Assembly (NCBI RefSeq): GCF_014773245.1
Contig: NZ_JACWMX010000002.1
Coordinates: 1 to 64,000, forward strand
Reading direction: 5' to 3'
Length of the DNA: 64,000 nt
Source: Mucilaginibacter glaciei
GTDB lineage: Bacteria; Bacteroidota; Bacteroidia; Sphingobacteriales; Sphingobacteriaceae
Shown: positions 25,071 through 34,647 of the stretch, piece by piece
Layout of the letters: the number at the start of each line of letters is the position of its first letter
Position numbering within the stretch: position 1 is the stretch's first letter
Translations under genes and position numbers: made by a program
The notes under the pieces: generated by a model
Seen by the model: the letters and a program-made list of their open reading frames with translations, nothing else
The model's database searches: none
Told to the model about the DNA's origin: nothing

Positions 25071-28004
25071 ATGAAACTTAAACTATCACTCCTGCTGTTA
25101 TTGGCAAGTGGTTACGCCACACAAGTGTCGGCGCAAGCCACCAATGCCTGGAAAACAGCTACCGGCGGCGGCTACACTTACAAATACGTAACCGGCGACC
25201 CTACCCACTCCCGCTTTTATACCTTAAAAAACGGGCTCACTGTAATATTAAGCCCAACGGATAAACAGCCCCGCATCCAGGCTTATATAGCCGTAAAGGC
25301 GGGCAGCAAGACAGACCCTGCAGACCACACAGGCCTGGCCCATTACCTGGAGCATATGATGTTTAAGGGTACTGACAAGTTTGGCTCTCTGAACTGGGCA
25401 AAAGAAAAACCTTTACTGGATAAAATAGATAACCTTTACGAGCAATATAACTCTACCAAAGACGAGGCTAAACGTAAAGAGATCTACAAGGAAATAGATA
25501 AAACATCGGGCGAGGCTGCAAAATTTGCCATTGCTAATGAGTATGATAAAATGATGGCTGCAATGGGCGGTCAAAATAGCAATGCCTTTACTTCTTTTGA
25601 GCAAACTGTTTATACTGAAGATATCCCCGCATCGTCTGTAGATAAATTCCTGACCATGCAGGCCGAGCGTTTCCGCAACCCTATCCTGCGCATCTTCCAT
25701 ACAGAATTGGAAGCAGTGTACGAAGAGAAGAACCGCGGGCTGGACAGCGACCCTAATAAAGTGCAGGAAGCGATGTTCGAGGCATTGTTCCCTAACAATA
25801 ATTATGGTAAACAAACTACCATCGGTACGGTGGAGCATTTAAAAAATCCGTCGTTAAAGGCCATTCGCAAATACTACTACTCTTACTACGTGCCCAATAA
25901 TATGGGCGTGATCCTGTCGGGCGATTTCAACCCCGATGTGATGATCAAAAAAGTAGCCCAGAATTTTGGTTACATGCAAACCAAGCCAACACCTGCGTAC
26001 ACCTTTGCACCCGAGGTACCTATTGCCGCCCCTATACAGCGCGATGTTTACGGCCCTACGCCCGAAAACCTTACTATTGCCTATCGTTTCCCGGGTGCGA
26101 CTACGCGCGATGCGCGTTTACTGAGCCTGATGGGTTCATTATTAACCAATGGCAAAGCAGGCCTTTTTGACCTGGACCTTACTAAGAAGCAAAAGCTGCT
26201 TAGCGCATTTGCTTCAAATTATACCTTAAAAGATTACAGCGTATTACTACTACGCGGCACACCTGTTAAAGGCCAAAATCTAGATGATGTAAAAGCATTG
26301 ATGCTGGGCGAGATTGAGAAATTGCGCAAAGGCGAGTTTTCTGACGACCTGATCCAATCGATCGTTAACAACTACAAAAAGAGCAAAATTGAGCAGGACG
26401 AAAGTTACAACCAGCGCGCCAGCAACCTGATGGATGATTTTACATCGGGTGTTGACTGGAGAACCGATGTGGCCACTATCAATGAGCTATCTAAAGTGAC
26501 CAAGGCGCAGATAGTAGCCTTTGCAAACAAATATTTAAAGGAAAATAATTTTGTCATCGTTTACAAACACCAAGGTACAGACAAAAACATTGTAAAGGTT
26601 GATAAACCAACCATAACCCCTGTCGAGGTTAACGCCGGCGAGCAATCGGCCTACGTAAAAGCCATCAACGCAATGCCTTCAAACGCTATCCAGCCGGTTT
26701 GGCTAGATTTTAATAAAGACATACAGCGCGCTACAGCAGGTAAAGTTGATGTATTATCTGTTCAAAATAAGGATAACAGCATATTCCGCCTTTATTACCG
26801 CTACGATATGGGCAGCTGGAACAATAAACTATTGCCTGTTGCCGCACAGTACCTGCAATTTTTAGGGACAGATAAAATGACTTCTGAAGAAATCAGCAAA
26901 GCATTTTACAAACTCGCGTCAAACTTTAATGTAAGTGCCAGTACAGAAATCACCACCGTGAGCATTAACGGCTTGCAGGAAAACTTTGGTGCATCTGTTA
27001 CCTTGTTTGAAAACCTGCTGGCTAATTGCAAGCCCGATGCCGAGGCATTAAAAGGCTTAAAGGCCCGCCTGAAAAGATCGAGAGAAAACCTTAAACTGAA
27101 TAAGGCTGCTATTATGCAGGGCTTGGTTAACTACGCACAGTTTGGTGCAAACAACCCGTTCAACAACGTTTTAACCGACGAAGAAATAGACAACCTGAAA
27201 GCAGATGACCTTGTTGCTATTTTACACAACCTGGTTAACTACAAGCATACTATTTTATACTACGGCCCGCAAACCGCAGCACAAACCGGTGTTACTTTAG
27301 CTACCCTGCATAAAACGCCCGCTACCTTCGCTGCCTATCCTGACAAGAAAGTTTTTACCCGCCAGAAAATGGATAAGAACATGGTGCTGTTTGGCAACTT
27401 CGATATGGTACAGGCCGAGATCCAGTGGATCCGTAATGAGGATGCGTACAGCCCGGCTAAAGCCCCTGTTATCGAGTTGTACAACAACTACTTCGGCTCG
27501 GGTATCAGTTCGATAGTGTTCCAGAACATACGCGAATCTAAAGCACTGGCCTACTCAACTTACGCGTTCTATGTGGCACCGCAGAAAAAGGACGACGATA
27601 ACACTTTTGTTGCGTACGTAGGCACCCAGGCCGATAAAATGCCCGAAGCCGTTAAAGCGATGAATGAGCTGTTAAACAACATGCCCGAGTCTGAAAAGGG
27701 CGTATTGGCCGCTAAAGATAACATCCGTAAATCGATAGAAACCGAACGCATCACCCAGGATGGCATCCTGTTTACCTATCTGGCCGCCCAGCGGAAAGGG
27801 TTAAATTACGATGAACGTAAAAACACTTTTAGCGCGGTTAGCAAATTGGGTTTTGCCGATGTACAGGCTTTTGCCAGTACCGAATTAAAAGGTAAGCCTT
27901 TTACGTATTGCGTAGTAGCATCTGATAAACGCGTTACAGATGACGACCTGAAAAAATATGGTGAATTGGTAAAGCCTGATATGAAACAGATCTTCGGATA
28001 TTAA
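25071..28004 (+). CDS. M16-family zinc metalloprotease
   Basis: A 977-residue secreted or periplasmic protease of the pitrilysin type. The ATG at 25071 starts a signal peptide (LKLSLLLLLASGYATQVSAQ); a TTG-type start at 25011 would only prepend 20 residues. The inverted zinc motif HYLEH is at residues 91-95, with the third ligand expected in ELEAVYEEKNRG about 80 residues on. Two M16 halves follow, the second (about 500-950) without the zinc motif, containing FGSGISSIVFQNIRESKALA. It likely degrades peptides in the periplasm. A one-mismatch -7 element CACCTTTG lies at 24987-24994. A strong terminator follows, so it is monocistronic. Confidence 0.92.
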   Translation: MKLKLSLLLLLASGYATQVSAQATNAWKTATGGGYTYKYVTGDPTHSRFYTLKNGLTVILSPTDKQPRIQAYIAVKAGSKTDPADHTGLAHYLEHMMFKGTDKFGSLNWAKEKPLLDKIDNLYEQYNSTKDEAKRKEIYKEIDKTSGEAAKFAIANEYDKMMAAMGGQNSNAFTSFEQTVYTEDIPASSVDKFLTMQAERFRNPILRIFHTELEAVYEEKNRGLDSDPNKVQEAMFEALFPNNNYGKQTTIGTVEHLKNPSLKAIRKYYYSYYVPNNMGVILSGDFNPDVMIKKVAQNFGYMQTKPTPAYTFAPEVPIAAPIQRDVYGPTPENLTIAYRFPGATTRDARLLSLMGSLLTNGKAGLFDLDLTKKQKLLSAFASNYTLKDYSVLLLRGTPVKGQNLDDVKALMLGEIEKLRKGEFSDDLIQSIVNNYKKSKIEQDESYNQRASNLMDDFTSGVDWRTDVATINELSKVTKAQIVAFANKYLKENNFVIVYKHQGTDKNIVKVDKPTITPVEVNAGEQSAYVKAINAMPSNAIQPVWLDFNKDIQRATAGKVDVLSVQNKDNSIFRLYYRYDMGSWNNKLLPVAAQYLQFLGTDKMTSEEISKAFYKLASNFNVSASTEITTVSINGLQENFGASVTLFENLLANCKPDAEALKGLKARLKRSRENLKLNKAAIMQGLVNYAQFGANNPFNNVLTDEEIDNLKADDLVAILHNLVNYKHTILYYGPQTAAQTGVTLATLHKTPATFAAYPDKKVFTRQKMDKNMVLFGNFDMVQAEIQWIRNEDAYSPAKAPVIELYNNYFGSGISSIVFQNIRESKALAYSTYAFYVAPQKKDDDNTFVAYVGTQADKMPEAVKAMNELLNNMPESEKGVLAAKDNIRKSIETERITQDGILFTYLAAQRKGLNYDERKNTFSAVSKLGFADVQAFASTELKGKPFTYCVVASDKRVTDDDLKKYGELVKPDMKQIFGY

Positions 28005-28024
28005 CGATATACAAAACAAATTTT

Positions 28025-28058
28025 AAAGCGGATGGGATTTTTTCTCATCCGCTTTTTT
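28025..28058 (+). terminator. Intrinsic terminator
   Basis: AAAGCGGATG pairs with CATCCGCTTT and a run of T follows. It ends the M16 protease transcript. Confidence 0.88.
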
Positions 28059-28082
28059 TGTAAAAATATCATTACAATACCG

Positions 28083-28113
28083 TTGACGACATTTGTTTAA
28101 AATGATATATTTG
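28083..28113 (+). promoter_or_regulatory. Promoter TTG-N20-TATATTTG
   Basis: TTG at 28083-28085 and a perfect -7 element at 28106-28113, spaced 20 bp. Transcription from about 28118 gives a leader of about 45 nt to the ATG at 28162 and makes the in-frame ATG at 28093 impossible as a start. Confidence 0.75.
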
Positions 28114-28161
28114 TTTTATAGATTAATTGATCCTCAATACAATAGCCCTTACTTGTATCAT

Positions 28162-28347
28162 ATGACCTTACCCCATTTAAATAAAAACAGCGCACAGGCA
28201 TTCATTGCCACTTGCACTAAATGCAAAAATGAGTTAGAAGATCGTGTACATCGCGGCTTTTTCGTTAAAAACTTCCTTTTTTGGTTACCAATCCGCAAGT
28301 ATAAATGCTACAAATGCAAGCGCGGGCAATATGTATGGGTTAAATAA
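28162..28347 (+). CDS. Mini zinc-ribbon protein A
   Basis: A 61-residue protein with two Cys-x2-Cys knuckles (CTKC and CYKC) 27 residues apart, which should bind one zinc. Between them is a basic, aromatic segment (VHRGFF, FLFWLPIRKYK). The ATG at 28162 was chosen because the promoter lies just upstream and the 23 preceding codons overlap it. It is paralogous to the 50-residue gene at 28496: the 35-residue core aligns without gaps with 15 identities. Function unknown; it could bind nucleic acid or a partner protein. Confidence 0.75.
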   Translation: MTLPHLNKNSAQAFIATCTKCKNELEDRVHRGFFVKNFLFWLPIRKYKCYKCKRGQYVWVK

Positions 28348-28495
28348 TAGTTAATTCGGCATTATTGCGATATTAAATTAAAACAGCAAAATTTATTTGA
28401 GTATCTAAGTTTTGGGGAGATATGATGGTTCAAATGGTTATTATTGACCTTTAAACCAACTCGTAACCCATCTTTTGGAAAGAAAAATCAAACCC

Positions 28496-28648
28496 ATGAC
28501 CATGTATTGCCCAAACTGCGGCAACTTGTTTAACCGTAAACTTCACCGTAGCTGGTCGCAAAAGACGTTTCTTTTCTTTATGCCGCTGCGTAAATATCAT
28601 TGCGATAACTGCGATAAGGATGTTTTAATATTTAAACCATCTAAATAA
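28496..28648 (+). CDS. Mini zinc-ribbon protein B
   Basis: A 50-residue reading frame with two knuckles (CPNC and CDNC), again 27 residues apart, and a core (LHRSWS, FLFFMPLRKYH) that aligns without gaps to protein A upstream. The shared residues include all four Cys, the HR pair, the FLF triplet, Pro and the RKY triplet. The conservation of spacing and hydrophobic pattern is good evidence that this very short gene is real. Two ATGs (28496 and 28502) are possible starts. It lies 148 bp after protein A and 109 bp before the response regulator. Function unknown. Confidence 0.72.
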   Translation: MTMYCPNCGNLFNRKLHRSWSQKTFLFFMPLRKYHCDNCDKDVLIFKPSK

Positions 28649-28757
28649 CAGCAGTGTGTAAATTTGGTACAGATATTGACAAACGTTGATAATGGTATAG
28701 TAATACAAGCTTCTGTATAGAAATTAGATGATGCTATTTATATTAAAATAAAAAATA

Positions 28758-29126
28758 ATGCGACGGATATTAGCGGTAGATGATGATAATGACATACTCG
28801 AAGTACTTCAATTCATACTGGAAGATTCAGGTTATGAGGTAGTTACATTATCCGATGGCAACAATTTAATGGAAAAAATTCTGGAAAAGCATCCGGACTT
28901 GATATTACTTGATATTATGCTGGGTAACCTTGATGGCCGCGAATTATGCAAAGCGGTTAAAAAACAGGACAGTACACATAACATTCCTGTCATTATGATT
29001 TCTGCAAGCCACAATATTGCTAATACCATTAATCAGGAGGGGGCACCGAATGATTTTATTGCCAAGCCATTTGATATTAATAACCTGCTAAGCAAGATTA
29101 AAAACCAGCTGCCCGATGCAGCCTAA
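28758..29126 (+). CDS. Single-domain response regulator
   Basis: A 122-residue CheY-like receiver with no output domain. The acidic pocket is D9/D10, the phospho-acceptor D52 (LLDIML), the switch residue S82 (MISAS) and the conserved K103 (AKPF). It would be phosphorylated by an unlinked histidine kinase and act by protein contact or as a phosphate sink. No kinase is encoded nearby. The mini zinc-ribbon genes upstream lie in the same direction, and a shared transcript is possible but unproven. Confidence 0.93.
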   Translation: MRRILAVDDDNDILEVLQFILEDSGYEVVTLSDGNNLMEKILEKHPDLILLDIMLGNLDGRELCKAVKKQDSTHNIPVIMISASHNIANTINQEGAPNDFIAKPFDINNLLSKIKNQLPDAA

Positions 29127-29641
29127 ATAGCTGCTAAATCTATACCCGCCTCTGGTAATCCCTTACCAATTTGATTATTCCACGCCTTTTATTAATAGTA
29201 GTTAATACCGTGATCAGTTTTGCCATCATACAACTTGTGCATACGTCTGTTTCCCGCAGCGCATCAAAATAAGATACGTTTAATACTCCATCCAAATCAT
29301 CGGGCGTTAGCCGCTATTCAAGGCCAATGTTACAACGCTTGAACAGACAATCAGCAAACAATTATAGTGCGACTCACTATATTCAATATGATTTATTAAT
29401 AAAAATAATCTTGTTAGGGGCTCCGATGTTTTAACTTATGAACCTGATTTACAGTGTCATAATAAATAAAAACCTCCTAAAATGAGACTGTTGAATTGAA
29501 TTGATTCAACTTAATTTATCCACAGATATACCATCGTGTTTGTAATAACCGTTAAAAAAGCGTTCTCCACATTTGTTAATTACTATTGTGGATTGCATTT
29601 TTGCGTTTAGCTAATTTAGCAACATCAACCGTACGCGCTCT
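29127..29641. other. 515-bp AT-rich intergenic region with DnaA-box-like sites and a promoter
   Basis: I see no gene here. It contains a perfect DnaA box TTATCCACA (29516-29524), a one-mismatch copy TTCTCCACA (29563-29571) and a two-mismatch copy on the minus strand (29587-29595). It also has the inverted repeat GTTGAAT/ATTCAAC (29490-29510) and AT-rich runs. At its right end is a promoter, TTTG (29572-29575), 20 bp, CATTTTTG (29596-29603), for the TPR gene. The DnaA-like sites flank and overlap this promoter, so they could regulate it. A replication origin is conceivable but not supported by flanking genes. Confidence 0.45.
29572..29603 (+). promoter_or_regulatory. Promoter TTTG-N20-CATTTTTG of the envelope cluster
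   Basis: The -33 TTTG and a -7 element with one mismatch (C for T at its first base) are spaced 20 bp. Transcription would start about 30 nt before the ATG at 29642 and could read through the TPR and barrel genes, which are 15 bp apart. Confidence 0.6.
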
Positions 29642-32600
29642 ATGATCAAATTGAAGTACCTAACAATTTTTGCACCTGTGCTATTCGCTTTACCGGCACT
29701 TGCGCAGCAAAACCCATCCTACCATATCAACCGTACCTATCAAACCGCGGGCGAATTGCTTGACAAAGGGAAGTTTGCCGCGGCTGCTCAGCAATACCGC
29801 CTGGTAGAGTCGTCAAGGTTGCAAACCACACAACAGTCAAAATTCGAGTCGGAGTTAACGCTGCTAAAAGAAAACGCACAATATTACGAAGCCCTTTGTG
29901 CATTAGAACTGGGTAACGACGATGCCGAGAGCATGTTTTTACGGTTTATAAAAACCCATCCCGAAAATCCGCTCACCAAGCTGGCTTACTTCCAGGTAGG
30001 CAGATCATACTTTAAACAGGGCAAATTTGAAGAAGCCCTGGTTTGGTTTAACAAGGTTGACGCCGTGGACTTGAGTGGCTCACAAAACACCGAATACAAA
30101 TTCCGCAAGGGTTATGCCTATTTTATAACTAAGGACTATAAAAATGCTCAGTTATTGTTTAGCGAAGTAAAAAACAAAAAGTCGCCGTTTACAGATGATG
30201 CCGTTTATTACTTTGCATACATCTCGTATCTGAATAAAGACTATCAGTTAGCGTTGGTAAACTTTGAGCGGCTAAAAAATTCTAAGAAATACGAAAACAG
30301 CTACCCGTATTATATCACCGCCGTTTACTTTTTAGATAAACGCTATAATGATGTGATCAGCTACGCCATCCCAATTATCAACAGCACTAAACAAGAGCAC
30401 GAAACCGAGATGCTGCGTATTATAGGTGCATCTTATTTTGCAAAAAGCGATTTCGACAACGCAGTAAAATATTACAGCCGCTTTGAAGAGCAGGATCATG
30501 GCGCTACCCAAAACACGCAGGATAGCTACCAGATGGGCTATGCTTACTATAAAGTGGGCAACTATGGCAAGGCGGCTTCGGTATTGGAAAAACTCGTTGC
30601 CCAGAACGATAACTACAGCCAAAGCGGTAGCTATACCCTGGGCGATGTTTTCCTGAAAATGAACAACAAGCAAAGCGCGCGTAACGCCTTCCTTGTAGCC
30701 TCACGACTGGATTTTGACAAGCAATTGCAGGAAGATGGCTTGTACCAATATGCCAAATTATCTTACGAGCTCGATTTTAACACACAAGCCCTGGATGCTA
30801 CCCGCTTATATCTAAAAAACTATCCCCGCTCGCGCCGTTTAGATGAAGTAAAAACATTGCTGGGTGAAGAACTGCTTACATCGCACAACTACAAAGAAGC
30901 CGTAGAGATATTGGAACCCATCCCCAATAAATCGGCCAGTGCGCAGGCGGCTTATCAAAAGGTTACCTACTACCGCGGGCTGCAATTTTACAACGAACGT
31001 GCCTTTGAGAATGCCATCGGTATTTTCATACGCTCATTGAAATATCCGGTCGATACCAAAACCCAGGCGCTTACCAATTACTGGATGGCCGAGTCGATGT
31101 ATGAAGTACGCAAGTACAGCGAATCTGTAGATACCTTTACTGAATTCCTGGCAATGCCGGAGGCAAAAGAGACCGACGTTTACAACTACGCCAACTATGC
31201 CTTAGCCTACGCGGCATTTGGCGGCGAAGAATATAAAACAGCAGCCCGATACTTTGAGAAGTTTTTAGATGGCAACACAAAGGATAAAAACACCGAGAAC
31301 GATGCGATAAGCCGCTTAGGCGATAGCTACTTCGTGCTGAAAAGCTATGGCAAGGCATTAGAAAATTACGACAGGATCATCGCGCAGCAAAGCCAGGGGC
31401 AAGATTATGCGTTGTTCCAGCGTGGTATTATCCAGGGCTTACAGGGGTCATTAGACACCAAGATCAGTACGTTGAACAATGTACTGGCTAAATTCCCTAA
31501 TTCGGATTACGCGGATGATGCCTCTTTCGAGATCGCTTATACCTACTTTCTGAAAAATGACGGTGCCCGCGCCAAAACAGAGCTGCAGGCCATGATAGAA
31601 AAATATCCGCGCAGCAGCTATATCCCGCGTGCATTAACTACTATCGGTTTAATTGACTACAATGCAGGCGGCAACGACGACGAAGCTGTGGCGGCCTTTA
31701 AACGCGTGGTGCAGGATTACTCATCAAGCGATGAAGCGAAGACAGCCTTAAAACAGATCGAAAAGATCTACACCGATAAGGGCGACGCACAAACGTTCAT
31801 CAACTACGCCAACACCACTTCGATAGGTAATTATTCAACCGCCGACCAGGAAAATATCATGTTCGCGGCAGCAAACAACCTTTACCTGCGTAACGACTGG
31901 CAGGGAACAGTGAATGCCATAAACGCCTACTTCGATAAATTCCCGGGTAAACAGATCTTTGAAAAACAGGCCAGGTTTATCCGCGCACAAAGCCTGGTTA
32001 ACCTGAACAAGTACGACGAGGCCGTGGTTGATTATAATGTGATTTTAAACGACTGGACAAGCGCTTATAGCGAAAAATCGTTGATAGCGATGTCGAAACT
32101 ATATATTAGCCAGAAAAAATATAACGATGCGATCGTGTTTTTGAAAAGGCTGGAAACCAACTCGGAGTACAAGGCCGATTACACCTTTGCCATCAATAAT
32201 TTGTTGCTCAGCTACTCGATGATCAACCAGCCCGATGATGTGATTAAATATGTGAAACTGGTTAGGGAAAACGAAAAATCGGCACAGGAAGACAAGTACA
32301 AAACGGGGTTATACGCAGGAAAAGCTTACCTGTTAAAGGGCGACACTACCGCTGCGGTAAATGAGTTTGATTATACCATTGCTAACACCAAAACCGTAAT
32401 CGCTGCCGAGGCTAAATACAATGTAGCTTATGTAGAATTTTTACGCCGCAAATATAAAGCTTCGCAAAAAACCTGTTTCGATCTGGTGAAGGAGTTGCCC
32501 AATTATGATTATTGGGTGGCCAAAACCTACATCTTACTGGCCGATAACTACGTGGCGCTAAAAGACGATTTCCAGGCAAAGGCTACACTGCAAAGTATAG

Positions 32601-32731
32601 CAGATAATTACAAAGGCGATGACGAGATACTGGAAACAGCCAAACAGAAGCTAAACACCATATCGTCGCCAAAAACACCGGAAACCAAACCGGACACTAA
32701 AGCAACCCAACAGGATAACAAAGAACAATAG
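29642..32731 (+). CDS. Large periplasmic TPR protein
   Basis: A 1029-residue exported protein. A signal peptide (cut near ALAQ, residue 21) is followed by TPR-like helical hairpins along nearly the whole length, for example LAYFQVGRSYFKQGKFEEAL, AISRLGDSYFVLKSYGKALE and RALTTIGLIDYNAGGNDDEA. The C-terminus is a Lys/Thr/Gln-rich tail. Such superhelices scaffold protein complexes. It is the first gene of the cluster that continues with a beta-barrel, an HU/SPOR protein and ExbB-ExbD-TonB. In position it resembles the TPR partner (CpoB/YbgF) of Tol-Pal clusters but is about four times larger; that role is inference. Confidence 0.85.
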   Translation: MIKLKYLTIFAPVLFALPALAQQNPSYHINRTYQTAGELLDKGKFAAAAQQYRLVESSRLQTTQQSKFESELTLLKENAQYYEALCALELGNDDAESMFLRFIKTHPENPLTKLAYFQVGRSYFKQGKFEEALVWFNKVDAVDLSGSQNTEYKFRKGYAYFITKDYKNAQLLFSEVKNKKSPFTDDAVYYFAYISYLNKDYQLALVNFERLKNSKKYENSYPYYITAVYFLDKRYNDVISYAIPIINSTKQEHETEMLRIIGASYFAKSDFDNAVKYYSRFEEQDHGATQNTQDSYQMGYAYYKVGNYGKAASVLEKLVAQNDNYSQSGSYTLGDVFLKMNNKQSARNAFLVASRLDFDKQLQEDGLYQYAKLSYELDFNTQALDATRLYLKNYPRSRRLDEVKTLLGEELLTSHNYKEAVEILEPIPNKSASAQAAYQKVTYYRGLQFYNERAFENAIGIFIRSLKYPVDTKTQALTNYWMAESMYEVRKYSESVDTFTEFLAMPEAKETDVYNYANYALAYAAFGGEEYKTAARYFEKFLDGNTKDKNTENDAISRLGDSYFVLKSYGKALENYDRIIAQQSQGQDYALFQRGIIQGLQGSLDTKISTLNNVLAKFPNSDYADDASFEIAYTYFLKNDGARAKTELQAMIEKYPRSSYIPRALTTIGLIDYNAGGNDDEAVAAFKRVVQDYSSSDEAKTALKQIEKIYTDKGDAQTFINYANTTSIGNYSTADQENIMFAAANNLYLRNDWQGTVNAINAYFDKFPGKQIFEKQARFIRAQSLVNLNKYDEAVVDYNVILNDWTSAYSEKSLIAMSKLYISQKKYNDAIVFLKRLETNSEYKADYTFAINNLLLSYSMINQPDDVIKYVKLVRENEKSAQEDKYKTGLYAGKAYLLKGDTTAAVNEFDYTIANTKTVIAAEAKYNVAYVEFLRRKYKASQKTCFDLVKELPNYDYWVAKTYILLADNYVALKDDFQAKATLQSIADNYKGDDEILETAKQKLNTISSPKTPETKPDTKATQQDNKEQ

Positions 32732-32746
32732 AAAGAAGACAAGCAA

Positions 32747-34609
32747 ATGAATCAGAAATACACCTTCACGCTGCTTACCTTGTTAATGGTAGTTTACTTT
32801 GTTCCTGCTATTGCACAAACAAAGCCGGCGGCTAAAAAGCCCGCAGCTAAAACAGCACAAAAATCCGTTGTTACCAAAAAAACAACCAAGCCTGCCCCTG
32901 GTAAAAAAGTTGCTAAGGCAACAACGCCTGTACAAAAAACAACTGCTAAAAATTTAGGCGACGCCGCTACCAAGGCTGCCCCGGCAGATACGACCAAAAA
33001 AGGTGGCACCAACAACGCGCCCGAAGCACCCAGCAGCTTGTCTGAAGAGATAGTAGTAACCACTTCCTATAAACCGGTACTGGCCGAAGCGGTGAAGATT
33101 CGCCGCAATCCCGACCTGGAAGATAAGACCCCGTTTAAAGCACCTTTGTTATATACCCCCTTAGATAAAAAACTGGAGCAGGATAACAACATTAAGCCCT
33201 TAGATGCGATGAAGAGGCCGCTCGAGCAAGACTCGGCGCTGCTTAATAATTACGTAAAAGTTGGTTTAGGTAGTTTAAAAACCACCTATGGCGAGGCTTA
33301 TTTTGGCACCGGTAAAGACCAGGCATTGCAGGTTGGCGGCTACGCAAAACACTTTGCACAAAGCGGCAGCGACTTCAACAAGCAGAATGACAGCAGGCAG
33401 GAAGTAGGCATGTTTGGTAAAAGTATTAACGACGAAAACACCATTAGTGGCAGCATCAATTATAAACGCCGCGGCACGTATTTTTATGGATTCGATAAAG
33501 ATAACCCACCCGCTACAGCCTTTGACCCTGCAAAACAAACCTTTAACACTATTGGTGCCGAAGCAGAAATTGCCAAAAACTACAAGGACGAAGAAAACGC
33601 CTTTACCTATGCCGCCAAAGTAAAGGGTTATATTTTTAGCAATGCCTTTAGCGCTAAAGAAAATAACATCGTGATCAGCGGGTTTTTAAACCAAACCGTA
33701 CGGCAATTTTACGCGGGTTTAAGCGGATCTTTAGATGTAACTAATCAAAAGGATGTATTGTATAGCAACACCAATAACATACTCCGGGCTAACCCCTACA
33801 TCAAATTACAGGGAGATGATTACAAGATAGACGCGGGTATTAATATTGCAAAGGAGTTTGGCATGAGCGATCGTTTCTTTGTTTTCCCGGCGGCTAAGGC
33901 AGAATACCAGATTGTGCCAAAATATGTACGCTTATTTGCCGAAGTTAAGGGTGACGTAAACCGCGCTTCTATCCAGGAATTTTCACAAACTAACCCCTTC
34001 TTGGGCCAAAATATCAATTTGAGAAACTCTGTCGACCAGTTGGATATTGCTGTTGGCTTAAAGGGGACTATAGCACCTGGTTTAGGTTTTAAAGCTACCG
34101 TATACCGTAACGAGGTGAAAAACCTGCCGCTTATCGTCAACAACTTCGCTACAGATTTTAACAAGTTTGCGGTGATCTATGATAATGGTAAAGCAACGAT
34201 CAGTGGCATTAACGGCGAGCTTAACTTTAAGGCGACCGAAGATTTTGAACTATTTGGCCGTGTGGAATATAAAGACTACAAATTAGCCAGCGAAGCACAG
34301 CCCTGGAACCTGCCCAAGTTTTTACTAACAGCAGGTACCACTATCCATATTAATGATAAGGTTGATGTTAACGGCTCGCTTCTGTTCCGCGGTAACACGC
34401 AGGACAGGCCGATTACCAATGCAGCTGGCGCGTTGCCGGTGCCTGTAGCATCGTTTACAGATTTAAGCGGCGGTGTAAGCTATAAGCTGAATAAGAAGTT
34501 TTCGATCTTTGTTCAGGCCAATAATATCCTGAACGCTACCAGCCAAACCTGGGTTTATTACCCAAATTATGGGTTTAATATTTATGGCGGTGTGGGGTAT
34601 TCGTTTTAG
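32747..34609 (+). CDS. Outer-membrane beta-barrel protein with Lys/Ala-rich periplasmic N-terminus
   Basis: A 620-residue protein 15 bp after the TPR gene. A signal peptide (to about residue 24) is followed by a basic low-complexity linker (KPAAKKPAAKTAQKS and similar, about 25-95). Next is a short segment resembling the start of a TonB plug (EEIVVTTSYKPVLAEA). From about 150 onward amphipathic strands form a barrel that ends in NIYGGVGYSF, with the terminal Phe expected by the BAM machine. A full plug is missing, so it is not a standard TonB-dependent receptor. It is probably a structural or partner barrel of this envelope cluster; the basic linker could touch peptidoglycan. Confidence 0.75.
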   Translation: MNQKYTFTLLTLLMVVYFVPAIAQTKPAAKKPAAKTAQKSVVTKKTTKPAPGKKVAKATTPVQKTTAKNLGDAATKAAPADTTKKGGTNNAPEAPSSLSEEIVVTTSYKPVLAEAVKIRRNPDLEDKTPFKAPLLYTPLDKKLEQDNNIKPLDAMKRPLEQDSALLNNYVKVGLGSLKTTYGEAYFGTGKDQALQVGGYAKHFAQSGSDFNKQNDSRQEVGMFGKSINDENTISGSINYKRRGTYFYGFDKDNPPATAFDPAKQTFNTIGAEAEIAKNYKDEENAFTYAAKVKGYIFSNAFSAKENNIVISGFLNQTVRQFYAGLSGSLDVTNQKDVLYSNTNNILRANPYIKLQGDDYKIDAGINIAKEFGMSDRFFVFPAAKAEYQIVPKYVRLFAEVKGDVNRASIQEFSQTNPFLGQNINLRNSVDQLDIAVGLKGTIAPGLGFKATVYRNEVKNLPLIVNNFATDFNKFAVIYDNGKATISGINGELNFKATEDFELFGRVEYKDYKLASEAQPWNLPKFLLTAGTTIHINDKVDVNGSLLFRGNTQDRPITNAAGALPVPVASFTDLSGGVSYKLNKKFSIFVQANNILNATSQTWVYYPNYGFNIYGGVGYSF

Positions 34610-34613
34610 GTTT

Positions 34614-34643
34614 TTTGATGTTTTATAATTATCCGTACTTTTA
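34614..34643 (+). promoter_or_regulatory. Possible internal promoter TTTG-N18-TACTTTTA
   Basis: TTTG at 34614-34617 and TACTTTTA at 34636-34643 (last base differs from TAnnTTTG) lie just before the ATG at 34648. It would give an almost leaderless mRNA for the HU/SPOR gene. Confidence 0.45.
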
Positions 34644-34647
34644 GCGA

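Noticed and set aside
29127..29641. Chromosomal replication origin
   Set aside because: Only one perfect DnaA box, no dnaA, dnaN or gidA-type neighbours and no skew information, so it is kept only as a low-confidence alternative.
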